Shown: positions 1-8,072 of the stretch, piece by piece
Position numbering within the stretch: the first letter of the stretch is position 1
Layout of the letters: each line of letters begins with the position of its first letter
Assembly (NCBI RefSeq): GCF_008692195.1
Contig: NZ_RXOM01000029.1
Location: 1-36,955, forward strand
DNA length: 36,955 bases
DNA from: Salegentibacter sp. R32
GTDB taxonomy: Bacteria > Bacteroidota > Bacteroidia > Flavobacteriales > Flavobacteriaceae
Direction: 5' to 3'
Made by a program: the position numbers and the translations under genes
Notes under the pieces: generated by a model
Databases searched by the model: none
What the model was told of the DNA's origin: nothing
The model's input: the letters and a program-made list of their open reading frames with translations, nothing else

Positions 1-86
1 CCGGTCTTGTCCTTGTTGATATTCCATACCTTAAAGATAAACATACCAAAGATCATATCCTGAAAAATGATCGGTAAAGATGGCAT
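1..86 (-). CDS. Possible 5' end of a leftward gene, cut by the window edge
   Basis: An open frame on the minus strand begins with ATG at 86-84 and runs 28 codons to the window edge (MPSLPIIFQDMIF...). It is hydrophobic at first and then polar. Its direction matches all the cassette genes to its right, and it starts just left of the first attC-like site, where a cassette gene would be expected to start. I do not recognise it. A competing reading exists on the plus strand (3-77, ending in TAA), so this call is weak. Confidence 0.25.
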   Translation of the reverse strand, partial: MPSLPIIFQDMIFGMFIFKVWNINKDKT

Positions 87-100
87 GGTTTTGAGACAGT

Positions 101-232
101 CTGACGGTCTTGTATAACAATCAGTTGCGGATTGGTTGAGAACTAAGATAGCTAAAATTACCGACTTTTATGCTTGCGCGGTTGTGTCCGCAGGACACAA
201 AGCCGCAATTGTTGTTATACGGTGTTGGCAAC
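101..232. repeat. attC-like palindrome A (left array site)
   Basis: The left arm 104-130 (ACGGTCTTGTATAACAA...) pairs with the right arm 203-226 (...TTGTTATACGGTGTT). The inner 9-bp stem GTATAACAA/TTGTTATAC is perfect and is separated from the outer box by unequal unpaired spacers (GGTCTT against GGT). The apex holds a perfect small hairpin, TTGTGTCC-GCA-GGACACAA (183-201). The right box GTTGGCAAC (224-232) is complementary to GTTGCCAAC at 865-873, the far edge of the cassette. The left box is degenerate (CTGAC instead of ..AAC), so this may be the outer edge of the array or a decayed site. Confidence 0.75.
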
Positions 233-237
233 TGGCT

Positions 238-555
238 TTATTTTGTTCGTTTGATTTTTGTTGGGTTTTGTCGAGTATCGAAAACATCATTTATTTCAAT
301 TCGGTTTTCTTTTTCGTTAATCCAATAAATGACTTTATAATTTTTATAAACTAAATATCTGAATTTTTGTTTTCTATTCTTTAAAAATTCTTCTTCTTGT
401 CCTATTCTCGGCTGAATTTTTAATTTTAGTGTTTCATCATAAATCCCATTAACGAGATTTTTAGCAACTCTTACTCCTGCGTTTTCTCGATAATATTCAT
501 AGATTTTTTCGAGCTCTTTCTGAGAAAAATCAGTCCAAAATAAATTTAGTTCCAT
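238..555 (-). CDS. RelE/ParE-family toxin of a type II toxin-antitoxin pair
   Basis: This 105-residue protein has the length and pattern of the RelE/ParE superfamily: an N-terminal helical stretch (FSQKELEKIYEYY), then alternating strands ending in FRYLVYKNYKVIYWINEKEN and a C-terminal VFDTRQNP segment, typical of Bacteroidetes ParE/RelE toxins. Such toxins inhibit gyrase (ParE) or cleave mRNA (RelE), and the sequence alone does not decide which. Its start overlaps the end of the upstream antitoxin gene by 10 bases, implying translational coupling. The stop lies six bases from the right box of palindrome A, so the gene fills its cassette. Toxin family membership is confident; the target is not known. 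Confidence 0.85.
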   Translation of the reverse strand: MELNLFWTDFSQKELEKIYEYYRENAGVRVAKNLVNGIYDETLKLKIQPRIGQEEEFLKNRKQKFRYLVYKNYKVIYWINEKENRIEINDVFDTRQNPTKIKRTK

Positions 556-788
556 TTATCAATTTTGGCTTTTAATTCACTCGCTTCGATTAATCGACCA
601 TTTTTTGAATCTTCCATAGACTGGTCAATTCGAGAATTAAACTCTTCAATTGTCATTGGCTTAAAATCTTCGTGTCCAGATCTTTTGTTTTCTTTTTTTA
701 AGATATTTTCTAGACGTGAGATGACATCTTCACTTTGAATTTTTAAAAATTCTTGAATAAGTTCTAATTTTCTCGTTTGCAAATCCAT
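546..788 (-). CDS. Antitoxin partner of the RelE/ParE toxin
   Basis: An 80-residue, charged, helical protein immediately upstream of and overlapping the toxin gene. The N-terminal part (MDLQTRKLELIQEFLKIQSE) should form a dimerising helix. The C-terminal part (MTIEEFNSRIDQSMEDSKNG...) is the kind of flexible segment that wraps toxins. This pattern is common in Bacteroidetes antitoxins paired with RelE/ParE toxins. Antitoxins of this size normally neutralise the toxin and autorepress the operon. A TATCTTTG promoter box lies just upstream on the minus strand. No classical ribbon-helix-helix or helix-turn-helix is obvious, so its DNA binding is inferred from position only. Confidence 0.75.
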   Translation of the reverse strand: MDLQTRKLELIQEFLKIQSEDVISRLENILKKENKRSGHEDFKPMTIEEFNSRIDQSMEDSKNGRLIEASELKAKIDKWN

Positions 789-804
789 TTTATCAGCTTT
801 TCAT

Positions 805-812
805 CAAAGATA
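805..812 (-). promoter_or_regulatory. Putative -7 promoter box (TATCTTTG) for the first toxin-antitoxin cassette
   Basis: On the minus strand the bases read TATCTTTG, an exact match to the Bacteroidetes TAnnTTTG -7 consensus. It lies 17 bases upstream of the antitoxin ATG. I could not find a good -33 TTG at the right distance. The cassette therefore seems to carry its own promoter, as toxin-antitoxin integron cassettes usually do. Confidence 0.5.
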
Positions 813-864
813 CAAAATTATCATTTTCAGTTGCTTTTATGATTTTCGAATTTTTATTCAGCTT

Positions 865-1063
865 GTTGCCAACGGTCTGGTATATGACAAGTAGCGTGCA
901 GATTGGCTAAAATATTCCGCCACGCCAAAAGCCAAATTTTTGTTTTTGAGTTTTATCTTTTTTGTTCTAAACGACTAAAACAAAAATTGGCGACTTTCCA
1001 AATATACCAAAATTTTCGGTTTATAAAAGACGTAGCTATTTGTTATATACGTTGTTGGCAAAA
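865..1063. repeat. attC-like palindrome B
   Basis: The left box GTTGCCAAC (865-873) closes the RelE/ParE cassette. The right box GTTGGCAAAA (1054-1063) opens the VapBC cassette. The inner arms GTATATGACAAGTAGC and GCTATTTGTTATATAC pair with two mismatches. A second, deeper pairing exists between GCCAAATTTTTGTTTTTG (about 931) and the CAAAAATTGGC region (about 981). It belongs to the same long subfamily as sites C and D (about 200 bp). Confidence 0.8.
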
Positions 1064-1074
1064 GTGTTTTTAAT

Positions 1075-1473
1075 TTATCGGACAATCCAATTCTCAATTT
1101 CAATATCGGAAATTCGTTCGAATTCTTTTACATTTTCCGTTACCATTATTAGTCCGTTTGATATAGCTGTTGAACCAATCAACAAATCAAAATCACTAAT
1201 CATAGTTCCGTTTTTCCTCAATTTGACTTTTTCTTTGGCGTAGACATTTATTGAGTTGAAGATAGGAAGTATCTTTATTTCCTCGGAAAATTCATCAATG
1301 AGTTTGTAGTTCTTTTTGGGGTTTGAGCTGTTTTCCGCTCCGAATATCAGTTCTGCTAATGTAATTTCTGAAATTGCGCAATTTTCAAGTTTTACTTCTT
1401 TGAATTTTTTATTGAGGTTAAATTTCCCCCTAAAAAAATGTATGCAAATATTGGTGTCCAATAAATATTTCAT
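1075..1473 (-). CDS. vapC: VapC-type PIN-domain ribonuclease toxin
   Basis: A 132-residue protein, the usual length for VapC. It opens with MKYLLDTNICIHFFRG, the PIN signature with the first acidic residue at D6. The second acidic residue lies in ITLAELIFG (E41) and the third in the SDFDLLIGSTA segment (D94/D96). The last conserved position falls in VTENVKEFERI (N114 where many have Asp). PIN nucleases coordinate Mg2+ with these residues to cut RNA, often tRNA or rRNA. The start overlaps the upstream antitoxin by four bases (ATGA), so the two are co-translated. The stop is 15 bases from the right box of palindrome B. Confidence 0.92.
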   Translation of the reverse strand: MKYLLDTNICIHFFRGKFNLNKKFKEVKLENCAISEITLAELIFGAENSSNPKKNYKLIDEFSEEIKILPIFNSINVYAKEKVKLRKNGTMISDFDLLIGSTAISNGLIMVTENVKEFERISDIEIENWIVR

Positions 1474-1715
1474 TCGAAACTTTCCGTGTTGAGTTTGTCA
1501 ACCCTTGAGCTTTTTATTTCTGAAATGATTTCATCGGAACTTTTGTCATCACTCCAGGCTCCAAAGATTTTATTGAGGTCAAATTCTTTTTTGGGTTTTG
1601 CCTCAATAGATTTTGTCAGTTTAATAATCAAACTCTTTTTGGCTTTATTGTCCAGATTTTTCAAGTATCCAAAATACTTGTCTAAAACTTTATTTGATAT
1701 TGTTAAACTTCCCAT
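1470..1715 (-). CDS. VapB-like antitoxin partner of the PIN toxin
   Basis: An 81-residue protein whose stop overlaps the toxin start by four bases. The N-terminus (MGSLTISNKVLDKYFGYLKNLDN) resembles antitoxins of Bacteroidetes PIN modules. The rest is helical and ends in an acidic tail (SSRVDKLNTESFE). Its position, size and coupling make it the antitoxin. I do not see a clear AbrB or ribbon-helix-helix DNA-binding motif, so the subfamily is open. Confidence 0.75.
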   Translation of the reverse strand: MGSLTISNKVLDKYFGYLKNLDNKAKKSLIIKLTKSIEAKPKKEFDLNKIFGAWSDDKSSDEIISEIKSSRVDKLNTESFE

Positions 1716-1772
1716 TTCACAGATTTTATTGCAAGTTACTAATTTTCTTGAAAAGTTAGAATTTTTTCACAT

Positions 1773-1975
1773 TTTTGCCAACGGTTTTGTATATGGCTCG
1801 TAGCGTGCAAATTAGAAAATTATTTTCGGATTGAGCACAAGCCAGATTTTTAAATTTTACTATTTATCTTTATTTATTGGGAATCGTCAAATTTAAAAAT
1901 TTGGCGACTTTCCAAATACCCTTTAACTTCGATTAAGCAACTAATTAGCTATGAGCTATATACGGTGTTGTGCCC
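1773..1975. repeat. attC-like palindrome C
   Basis: The left box TTTTGCCAAC (1773-1782) is the exact complement of GTTGGCAAAA at 1054-1063 and so closes the VapBC cassette. The right box GTTGTGCCC (1967-1975) opens the type II restriction cassette. Inner arms include GTATATGGCTCGTAGC on the left and GCTATGAGCTATATAC on the right, plus CTAATTAG/CAAATTAG segments. It is close in sequence to site D. Confidence 0.8.
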
Positions 1976-1982
1976 AGTTTTT

Positions 1983-2735
1983 TTATTTTCTTTCAATTGT
2001 AACCCAAGTCTTGTCAAATCCAATAGCTTTTAGTATTTTTTCCTTATCCAATGTTTCGGGTGGTTTGATTTTTAAAATTAAGGTTTCTTCGGGAACTTTT
2101 TCTATTATCGTAAATTGTGAACCGTGTGGCTGCCACACAAATTGTTTGGTTCTTGTGCCTTTAATAAAACCTTCGAGATTACCATTTTTATTCCATTCAA
2201 AGTTAAAAAGTTCTGAGTCGTAACGAATTGTATCGAATTCAAATACGGCTACTTGAGATAGATCGTTTGATTTTACAAGTACGACAGTTCTTAAATGTTT
2301 GTATTTTTCACGAACTGCAGATACACGTTCATTCCAAATTTCTAACACTTGCTCTCCAATTAAATTTGGGTCAGCAGAAGTATCAATTGTTCCTCCATAA
2401 GAATAAACAGGTGAATTTCTGCCAGAAATCAATCGAACTTGCTTTAAGTTTTTAAAGTCTTTTACTCCTGATTTTACAGTTTTTGCTCCCCAAGCTGTAT
2501 TTCCCATTACAACATCATCCAATCCAACATTTGATGGTTTCCAGTCAGCTCCAACACATAAAGCAAAAATTTGCTCCCATTCATTTCCTTGTAGGTCCGC
2601 ACGTCCCTTGCTTGCCAATAAATATACTATTTCTTGACCGAGAGTATATGGAAAATCTGAATTGAATTTATTTAGTGGATAAGCAGAAACGGATTTGTTT
2701 ACAGTTCTTAATCTTGGTGATTTTCTCCTTGTCAT
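1983..2735 (-). CDS. Putative type II restriction endonuclease
   Basis: A 250-residue protein encoded directly after a C5-cytosine methyltransferase; the two share a TAATG stop/start overlap. The region around residues 52-88 is the likely catalytic core: NEWEQ (E52/E54), GLDDVV (D73/D74) and AWGAKTVK, in which the acidic position of the PD-(D/E)xK motif would be replaced by A84 before K85. This fits a PD-(D/E)xK-like nuclease with a variant motif, but I cannot assign the recognition site. The partner methylates cytosine, so the enzyme presumably cuts a short site containing a methylatable C. The endonuclease call rests mainly on the coupling to the methyltransferase. Confidence 0.72.
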   Translation of the reverse strand: MTRRKSPRLRTVNKSVSAYPLNKFNSDFPYTLGQEIVYLLASKGRADLQGNEWEQIFALCVGADWKPSNVGLDDVVMGNTAWGAKTVKSGVKDFKNLKQVRLISGRNSPVYSYGGTIDTSADPNLIGEQVLEIWNERVSAVREKYKHLRTVVLVKSNDLSQVAVFEFDTIRYDSELFNFEWNKNGNLEGFIKGTRTKQFVWQPHGSQFTIIEKVPEETLILKIKPPETLDKEKILKAIGFDKTWVTIERK

Positions 2736-3715
2736 TAACTTGCATTATATTTTAAATCGTATTCTCTTAAAACCATTGAAGGGTCAATTGTTGTTGCAAC
2801 ATAAGGCAATAGTTTTTGAGCCACTGCTTTTATCATATTTACTGGAACAGCATTTCCAGCTTGTTTTTTTGCTTGTGCATCACTCACAATAATTTTGTAC
2901 CAATCTGGAAACCCTTGCAGTCTAAACATTTCTCTTGGTGTTAATCTCCTTTCTCCGTTAACTAAAAGATAATTGTGCGAAGCACCTGAACGAAGAGCGC
3001 AAGAGAAAGGATAAGAACAGATATTGCCTGATTTATTTTCGTGCCAAATTGATGGATAATAAGAAGAAGTGTGCTTTTCTTTCCTTTTGGCTTTGATATA
3101 ATCTGAAGCGAAATATTTCTTATCAACTTTATTTTCTAATATTTCGGTCAGTGATTTGTATGGTTTTTCTGGATTGGGAAAAGTAAATAAAATTGGCTCT
3201 TTATGGCCAACAATAACAACTCGTTCTCTTTTTTGCGGTAATCCAAAGTCCAAAGCGTTAAGTACACTATATTGAACGTGATATCCCAAGTCTTTTAAGG
3301 ATTTTACGATAACTTTTAACGTTTTCCCTTTGTCGTGTCCAACTAGTTGTTTCACATTTTCTAAAATAAATGCTTTTGGTTCTTTTTCCTTAATAATTCT
3401 GGCTATGTCAAAAAATAAAGTTCCTCTCGTGTCATTTAATCCTTTCATTTGCCCAATAATGCTAAAAGGTTGACAAGGAAAACCCGCAAAAAGTATATCG
3501 TGGTTTGGAATATCCTTTTCACTAATTTTCGTTATATCGCCAGCTGGTTTTTCTCCAAAATTTGCCTCATAACTTTCTTGTGCATATTTGTCAATATCAG
3601 ACGAAAACACGCATTCAGCTTGGATTTCATTTTCTTCACAAGCTTCCTCAAACGCTATTCTAAAACCTCCAATTCCACAAAAGAGGTCAATGAATTTTAA
3701 TTTTTCTTTATACAT
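2735..3715 (-). CDS. DNA (cytosine-5-)-methyltransferase
   Basis: This 326-residue enzyme transfers a methyl group from S-adenosylmethionine to C5 of cytosine and protects the host against the partner endonuclease. All key motifs are visible: motif I FIDLFCGIGGF (residues 8-18), motif IV GFPCQPFS with catalytic C81, motif VI ENV (119-121), motif VIII QKRERV (161-166) and motif X QAGNAVPVN (285-293). The variable target-recognition region lies at about 190-255. It is the first gene of its cassette. A TATATTTG box sits only five bases before the ATG, which suggests a leaderless transcript. Residues before motif I are few, as is normal for the family, so this start is preferred. Confidence 0.95.
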   Translation of the reverse strand: MYKEKLKFIDLFCGIGGFRIAFEEACEENEIQAECVFSSDIDKYAQESYEANFGEKPAGDITKISEKDIPNHDILFAGFPCQPFSIIGQMKGLNDTRGTLFFDIARIIKEKEPKAFILENVKQLVGHDKGKTLKVIVKSLKDLGYHVQYSVLNALDFGLPQKRERVVIVGHKEPILFTFPNPEKPYKSLTEILENKVDKKYFASDYIKAKRKEKHTSSYYPSIWHENKSGNICSYPFSCALRSGASHNYLLVNGERRLTPREMFRLQGFPDWYKIIVSDAQAKKQAGNAVPVNMIKAVAQKLLPYVATTIDPSMVLREYDLKYNAS

Positions 3716-3719
3716 ATTT

Positions 3720-3751
3720 CAAATATAATATTCTATTACTAAAATTAACAA
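3720..3751 (-). promoter_or_regulatory. Putative promoter of the type II restriction-modification cassette
   Basis: The minus strand carries TATATTTG (3727-3720), a match to TAnnTTTG, with TTG at 3751-3749, about 21 bases upstream, as a -33 element. The predicted transcription start falls at or next to the methyltransferase ATG (3715), which would leave no leader. Confidence 0.5.
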
Positions 3752-3795
3752 TCAATTGCGAAAATTTGATGTTAAACGGAATTTTTTTTCAAATT

Positions 3796-3990
3796 GGGCA
3801 CAACGGTTTTGTATATGGCTCGTAGCGTGCAAATTAGCGATAACTATTCGGTTGAGCACGAGCCGAATTTTTTAATTTTCTTATTACCTTTTCTTTTCAA
3901 TAAGCCAAATTAAAAAATTTGGCGGACTTCGCAAATATGCCTGAACTTCCGATTAAGCAACTAATTAGCTATGAGCTATATACGGTGTTG
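3796..3990. repeat. attC-like palindrome D, interrupted by the integrative element
   Basis: The left box GGGCACAAC (3796-3804) is the exact complement of GTTGTGCCC at 1967-1975 and closes the type II restriction cassette. The right arm runs through GCTATGAGCTATATACGGTG to GTTG (3987-3990). The following bases (TCTATTTG) are not cassette-specific. The expected right box GTTGCCCAC, complementary to the end of the next cassette at 23212-23220, is found 18.5 kb away at 22528-22536. The site has therefore been split by insertion. Confidence 0.8.
3980..3990 (+). repeat. Putative attL core of the integrative element
   Basis: ATACGGTGTTG occurs here and again at 22521-22531, flanking a segment that starts with a tyrosine integrase gene. 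The first copy belongs to the intact right arm of palindrome D and the second is joined to the start of the next cassette. An 11-bp identity is within the range of tyrosine-recombinase core sites. Confidence 0.65.
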
Positions 3991-3992
3991 TC

Positions 3993-4123
3993 TATTTGTT
4001 GTACCTGTATTCACTACTATACTCTTAATAGCCTATAAATAGGCGTTTATTCCTAAATATTAGTGCAATAAAGTGCAAAAAAATACACTGAAATGCGCTG
4101 TTTGTTGAACCATTTGTTGTACC
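3993..4123 (+). repeat. Candidate integrase arm-site repeats (TTGTTGTACC), left end
   Basis: TTTGTTGTACC occurs at 3995-4005 and 4113-4123, with a variant TTTGTTGAACC at 4101-4111. Related copies lie at the other end of the element: TGTTGTACC 22451-22459 and TTTGTTATACC 22463-22473. Repeats of this kind near both junctions are typical of arm-type binding sites for the N-terminal domain of tyrosine integrases. A short dyad, GCCTAT-AA-ATAGGC, lies between them at 4031-4044. Confidence 0.45.
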
Positions 4124-4171
4124 TTAGTATTCGATTGCACTAGCTTGCACAGTCAAATACCAGAGTATAAT

Positions 4172-5389
4172 ATGGCTTCAGTAAAACTTATTTTAAAAAA
4201 ACAAAAGGTAAATGCTTCAGGGGAAGCACCTATTTATCTTAGGCTCATCAAAAACCGTAAAACTAAATTTATATCATTGGGTATAAAGGTAGCATTAAAT
4301 GAGTGGGATGAAGCGAAACAACGAGTAAAAAAGAATCATAAAGGCTCTACAAGGCTTAACGCATATCTAGCAACCAAAGTAGCAGACGCACAAGGTGAGA
4401 TAGCAGATATAGAACGAAGAAACATAAGTGTTTCGGCTCGGAAATTAAAAGAAGTCGTGAAAGGTAAGCCAGTAACTAATTTCTTTGAATATTCTTATGG
4501 CAGATGTGAGAGATTAAAAAACACTTTGTCATTTTCTACCTATCGAAATTACATTACTTATTTAAAGAAGTTTGAATCTTTTGTTGGCCATACTGATATA
4601 TCGTTTGAAGATATTACAGTAACTATGATAAAAGATTATGCAGGTTATTGTGGTACTACATTAGGAAACAATAACACTACTATAAATTTTTCTTTACGTA
4701 TTCTCAATTTAATGTTTCGCAATGCCCAAAGAGAAGATTTAATACCTCGCAGTCTATTTCCATTCGATAAGTATAAAGTTAAGAAAGAAAAGACTAACAG
4801 ACGCTATTTAAACGAAGAGCAGTTACAAGCATTAATAGGTTTAAAAGTATCTGAAAGAGCGCAAGCGCCTTTAGTTAAAGATATGTTTGTGTTTTCAGTC
4901 TTTGCAGGAGGCTTACGTTTTAGTGATGTCATAGAATTAAAATGGAAACATTTCAATAAAACAGAGAAACGTATATCTAAAACTATTTGCAAAACAGGTA
5001 ATACACATAGTTTTAAAATTGGAAGTACAGCAATTAATATTATTGAAAAATATAGAACAAAAAATTCAAGTCCAGAAGATATTATATTTCCATTTGGAGA
5101 AATAACGGAGCAGTATTTTATAGATCGAGAATATAGAGCAGACCAAATACGCAGAAAAACTGCTCTTGTAGGTCAATATCTAAAAACAATGGGAGAAGCA
5201 ATAGAACTACCGTTCAATTTAACCTTTCATTTAAGTAGACATACATTTGCCACCAGAGCTTTAAATAAAGGAATGCGTATTGAACACGTTTCTAAATTAA
5301 TGGACCATAGTGATATTGGTATCACTCAAATTTACGCAAAGATTATTAACTCAGAATTAGACAAAGCGGTAGATCAATACATCAACTAA
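4172..5389 (+). CDS. Tyrosine recombinase / integrase of the element
   Basis: This 405-residue recombinase should integrate and excise the element. Domains in order: an N-terminal arm-binding domain (MASVKLILKKQK...GEAPIYLR, about 1-90) typical of Bacteroidetes integrases; a SAM-like core-binding domain (about 95-195); and the catalytic domain. The catalytic set is complete: R249 in GGLRFSD, a lysine in SKTICKTGN, H353 and R356 in HLSRH, H379 in LMDHSD and the nucleophile Y388 in TQIYAKI. ATG at 4172 is preferred over an upstream in-frame TTG at 4145 because family members start with the MASVKLIL segment. It lies immediately inside the left attachment core and reads into the element. Confidence 0.95.
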   Translation: MASVKLILKKQKVNASGEAPIYLRLIKNRKTKFISLGIKVALNEWDEAKQRVKKNHKGSTRLNAYLATKVADAQGEIADIERRNISVSARKLKEVVKGKPVTNFFEYSYGRCERLKNTLSFSTYRNYITYLKKFESFVGHTDISFEDITVTMIKDYAGYCGTTLGNNNTTINFSLRILNLMFRNAQREDLIPRSLFPFDKYKVKKEKTNRRYLNEEQLQALIGLKVSERAQAPLVKDMFVFSVFAGGLRFSDVIELKWKHFNKTEKRISKTICKTGNTHSFKIGSTAINIIEKYRTKNSSPEDIIFPFGEITEQYFIDREYRADQIRRKTALVGQYLKTMGEAIELPFNLTFHLSRHTFATRALNKGMRIEHVSKLMDHSDIGITQIYAKIINSELDKAVDQYIN

Positions 5390-5395
5390 AAGCCA

Positions 5396-7969
5396 ATGTT
5401 AAATAAGCCAATCAATAATATTGTAAAGACTCACTTTAACAATATTTACAGCCAAGCCAAAGAGAAAGCAGAGAAAGATTATAATTTAAATATAGCTAGC
5501 AAAACTAAAGGATTAAATCATTTTGACACTTTAAAACTTCATATTAAAGAACAAAATAGATTAGAAGAAATAATTGAAAAAAACACATATCCGTACTATG
5601 TTAAAAATCATAGTTCAGAAAATTGGTTACTTACACAGTTTGCAAGTCGATATTTTTTGTTGGGAGTAGATGAAAGTAAAGAATTTATAGAGGCTGTTTA
5701 TCTAGGTGAATATAGGGGTAAAATCTATAATTTTATTCACGAATCAGAAAAGGAAATTCCAAAATATACCTTCAAGCAATTTTTAAAAGGTAAAAAATGT
5801 AAGTACTATTTTGAATTTGAACGAACCTATAATATTGATCGTGAGGATTATTATAATATTTTAGAATGGCAGTCTAACAATTTAATTGATATTGTAGCAT
5901 TCGACACATCATTAATTATTTCTAAATATCAAGAATATCTAAAAACTCTTGAAAACCCAATAGAGTATATAAATAAACAATTCTCATTCATTGAAGATGA
6001 GCTAGTGCCAAATATTAAAAGTGCAGAGAAACTAAAAAAAATATTATCGAAATTATATGCGTTTGAAAATTTAAATTTTTCAGAATTCGATAATAATTTG
6101 CTGTTAAGTAATTACGAGTTGTTTCACGGTGATAAAGTAGATTTTAAACGTATTACACCTAAAAGTATTGGTGCAGTAATAGGTAAGTTAAAAAAGGAGC
6201 CAAACGATATTGTTGGTAATGAATACACACTTTTTTATGCAATTGAAAATGTATCATTTTGGTTAGAAGATATTATTAATGGTAAGTCTTTCAAAGAACC
6301 TTTTAGATTTCCTATATGGGAGGACGTTTTAGAAGAAGCTCTTAATAAAGGAAAAATTGAAGCGGAGAAAATAGACGAGCAATTAACAGAATTTGCTTAT
6401 CATTCTGATAATTCTAACGAAGAAATCAAAAAACATTTAATTAATAAGTTTGAGGAATATAGGATTGCCTTTAATAATTATGAACCTAAGCAAGTATTTG
6501 CTCTAATTGATGATAAAAATAAAGTGGCATTAGCCTCATCGTTTAAAGTAAATTGTTTTTTTAATAACGATTCACAAAAGTATAAAGATGATTTGAGTGA
6601 AGCGGTTAAAATTGAGGCTGTTCTATGGGCTATTGTAGGTATTTATTGTGCTGTATTTGACACTCATAAAATGGAGGTTACAGACGACAAATCTTCATCT
6701 GTAGATGTAATGTTTTTATTACATCAAATGGTTTTGGATAAGGAAATCTATAATGAATTAGACGAATCATTAAGTAATTTTATGCAATATACTACATCTT
6801 TATCAATTCCTTTTATAGTTCATTTTGAAAACCAAAGAGAAAAATTTGCCTGGTTATTTCATAGAGGTATTTCCCGACTGCAGGAGGTTTTAGATGACGC
6901 AGAACCAACCCATAAAGTGCTGTATTTGCAGAGTAGGCTAAAAGAATTAAAACAACGAGAACTAAGTTTTTCAAGATTTAGTAAGTTAGAATATTCCAAA
7001 GAAGATGAATTAAAATACCCTAATCTTTTAAAAGAGTTTTTAGATGTAGAGGCGGACTTTATTAAAGAAACAAATGTTATCGATGATGTAATGATGATAG
7101 CTGAAGCGCAGCCAAAACTTCTACCTTCTAAAAAAACAGAAGCACTTCAGAAACCCAATAGGGCTGAAGAGCTAACTGAAATTTTAGATAAAATGAAAGC
7201 TAAAGCTGAGGAAGAAAAACAAAAGAAGATAAAAGATAACCTTTCAGAACTATTAGATAATTTAAGAGGTCAGCAAATAAGTAGTTTACAACTTTATAAA
7301 ATAGTAAAAGAGAATACTAATCTGGAAAAAGATGCCTTAGGTTATCTAAAAGAAGACATTGGCTGGTATTTGTTTTCAATGAAAATGGCGCAAGATTGTT
7401 TTTATTCTCAAGAAGAAGTTGATTTTGCTTTTAATAAAGTAAAAAAGAAAGGATATTCAGAAGAAAAACTATTTGAGTTGGGCTATTTAAAAAATACTAA
7501 AACCTTTTTTGATGTAGAATATGAAGACCCAGAGGAACCAGTTTATATTGATAAAGAAAAACTGTTATATCCTAATGAGTTTAATTCGATAAAAGAATTA
7601 TTAAAGATTATAAACAAAGAGTTGTCTAAGCTTGAATTAAAGACTGCTAAAAGCGGTAAACCAGCAAATTCTTTAGACGATATAATAGATACCAATAAGC
7701 AAGAGTACATCTCTAAATTACTTGAAGATTTGAGTATTACAAAAAATAGAGAGTCCATTTTAAGCTTACGTAAAAAAGGAGCGTTAAGAGGTGTTGTAGA
7801 AGCATTAAGAGACAATAATATCTTGCCACATTTAGGAATTGACAAACTATGCAAACTTATAGCAGGTAGTATAGGGTTAGAGCTTAAGTCTAAACTTGAT
7901 TTTTCAGATACCTCACAAAAATTTCAAAAAGATGCAAAACAGTACATAAAAAAGAACCCATTTCATTAA
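5396..7969 (+). CDS. Large protein of unknown function next to the integrase
   Basis: An 857-residue, lysine- and glutamate-rich protein without signal peptide or membrane segments. I recognise no catalytic motif. A charged coiled-coil-like stretch (RAEELTEILDKMKAKAEEEK..., about 585-640) separates a long N-terminal region from a C-terminal region. The end (GALRGVVEALRDNNILPHLGIDKL..., about 795-857) looks like a compact helical DNA- or partner-binding domain. It starts six bases after the integrase stop, so the two are very probably co-transcribed. That placement suggests a role in element maintenance, replication or control of excision rather than cargo, but this is inference. Confidence 0.8.
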   Translation: MLNKPINNIVKTHFNNIYSQAKEKAEKDYNLNIASKTKGLNHFDTLKLHIKEQNRLEEIIEKNTYPYYVKNHSSENWLLTQFASRYFLLGVDESKEFIEAVYLGEYRGKIYNFIHESEKEIPKYTFKQFLKGKKCKYYFEFERTYNIDREDYYNILEWQSNNLIDIVAFDTSLIISKYQEYLKTLENPIEYINKQFSFIEDELVPNIKSAEKLKKILSKLYAFENLNFSEFDNNLLLSNYELFHGDKVDFKRITPKSIGAVIGKLKKEPNDIVGNEYTLFYAIENVSFWLEDIINGKSFKEPFRFPIWEDVLEEALNKGKIEAEKIDEQLTEFAYHSDNSNEEIKKHLINKFEEYRIAFNNYEPKQVFALIDDKNKVALASSFKVNCFFNNDSQKYKDDLSEAVKIEAVLWAIVGIYCAVFDTHKMEVTDDKSSSVDVMFLLHQMVLDKEIYNELDESLSNFMQYTTSLSIPFIVHFENQREKFAWLFHRGISRLQEVLDDAEPTHKVLYLQSRLKELKQRELSFSRFSKLEYSKEDELKYPNLLKEFLDVEADFIKETNVIDDVMMIAEAQPKLLPSKKTEALQKPNRAEELTEILDKMKAKAEEEKQKKIKDNLSELLDNLRGQQISSLQLYKIVKENTNLEKDALGYLKEDIGWYLFSMKMAQDCFYSQEEVDFAFNKVKKKGYSEEKLFELGYLKNTKTFFDVEYEDPEEPVYIDKEKLLYPNEFNSIKELLKIINKELSKLELKTAKSGKPANSLDDIIDTNKQEYISKLLEDLSITKNRESILSLRKKGALRGVVEALRDNNILPHLGIDKLCKLIAGSIGLELKSKLDFSDTSQKFQKDAKQYIKKNPFH

Positions 7970-7988
7970 AATACTTTCATTATCAGGT

Positions 7989-8010
7989 CTTATAAGGTTG
8001 ACCTTATAAG
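7989..8010. promoter_or_regulatory. Perfect dyad CTTATAAGGT-TG-ACCTTATAAG
   Basis: Two perfectly complementary 10-base arms with a 2-base centre lie 20 bases after the 857-residue gene and about 60 bases before the next small helix-turn-helix gene. The very short centre argues for a protein-binding operator rather than an RNA hairpin terminator, and no T-run follows. A second half-site-like TACTTATA follows directly. Confidence 0.5.
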
Positions 8011-8072
8011 TACTTATACAGAGCTTAATATTTGTTGCATAAATAATTAGTAACATAAAACATATTAAGACT

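Noticed and set aside
3..77. Rightward partial coding frame at the window start
   Set aside because: It is 24 codons ending in TAA without a recognisable motif; the leftward reading agrees better with array orientation, but neither is secure.
1486..1803. Rightward 105-codon open frame over the VapB-like gene
   Set aside because: Antisense to a supported antitoxin gene and it runs into an attC-like palindrome.
3980..3990. tRNA gene as the integration target of the element
   Set aside because: No tRNA-like cloverleaf is present at either junction; the shared core is part of the cassette palindrome.
7989..8010. Dyad as a Rho-independent terminator
   Set aside because: The centre is only two bases and there is no T-run, so an RNA hairpin is unlikely; a protein operator is preferred.
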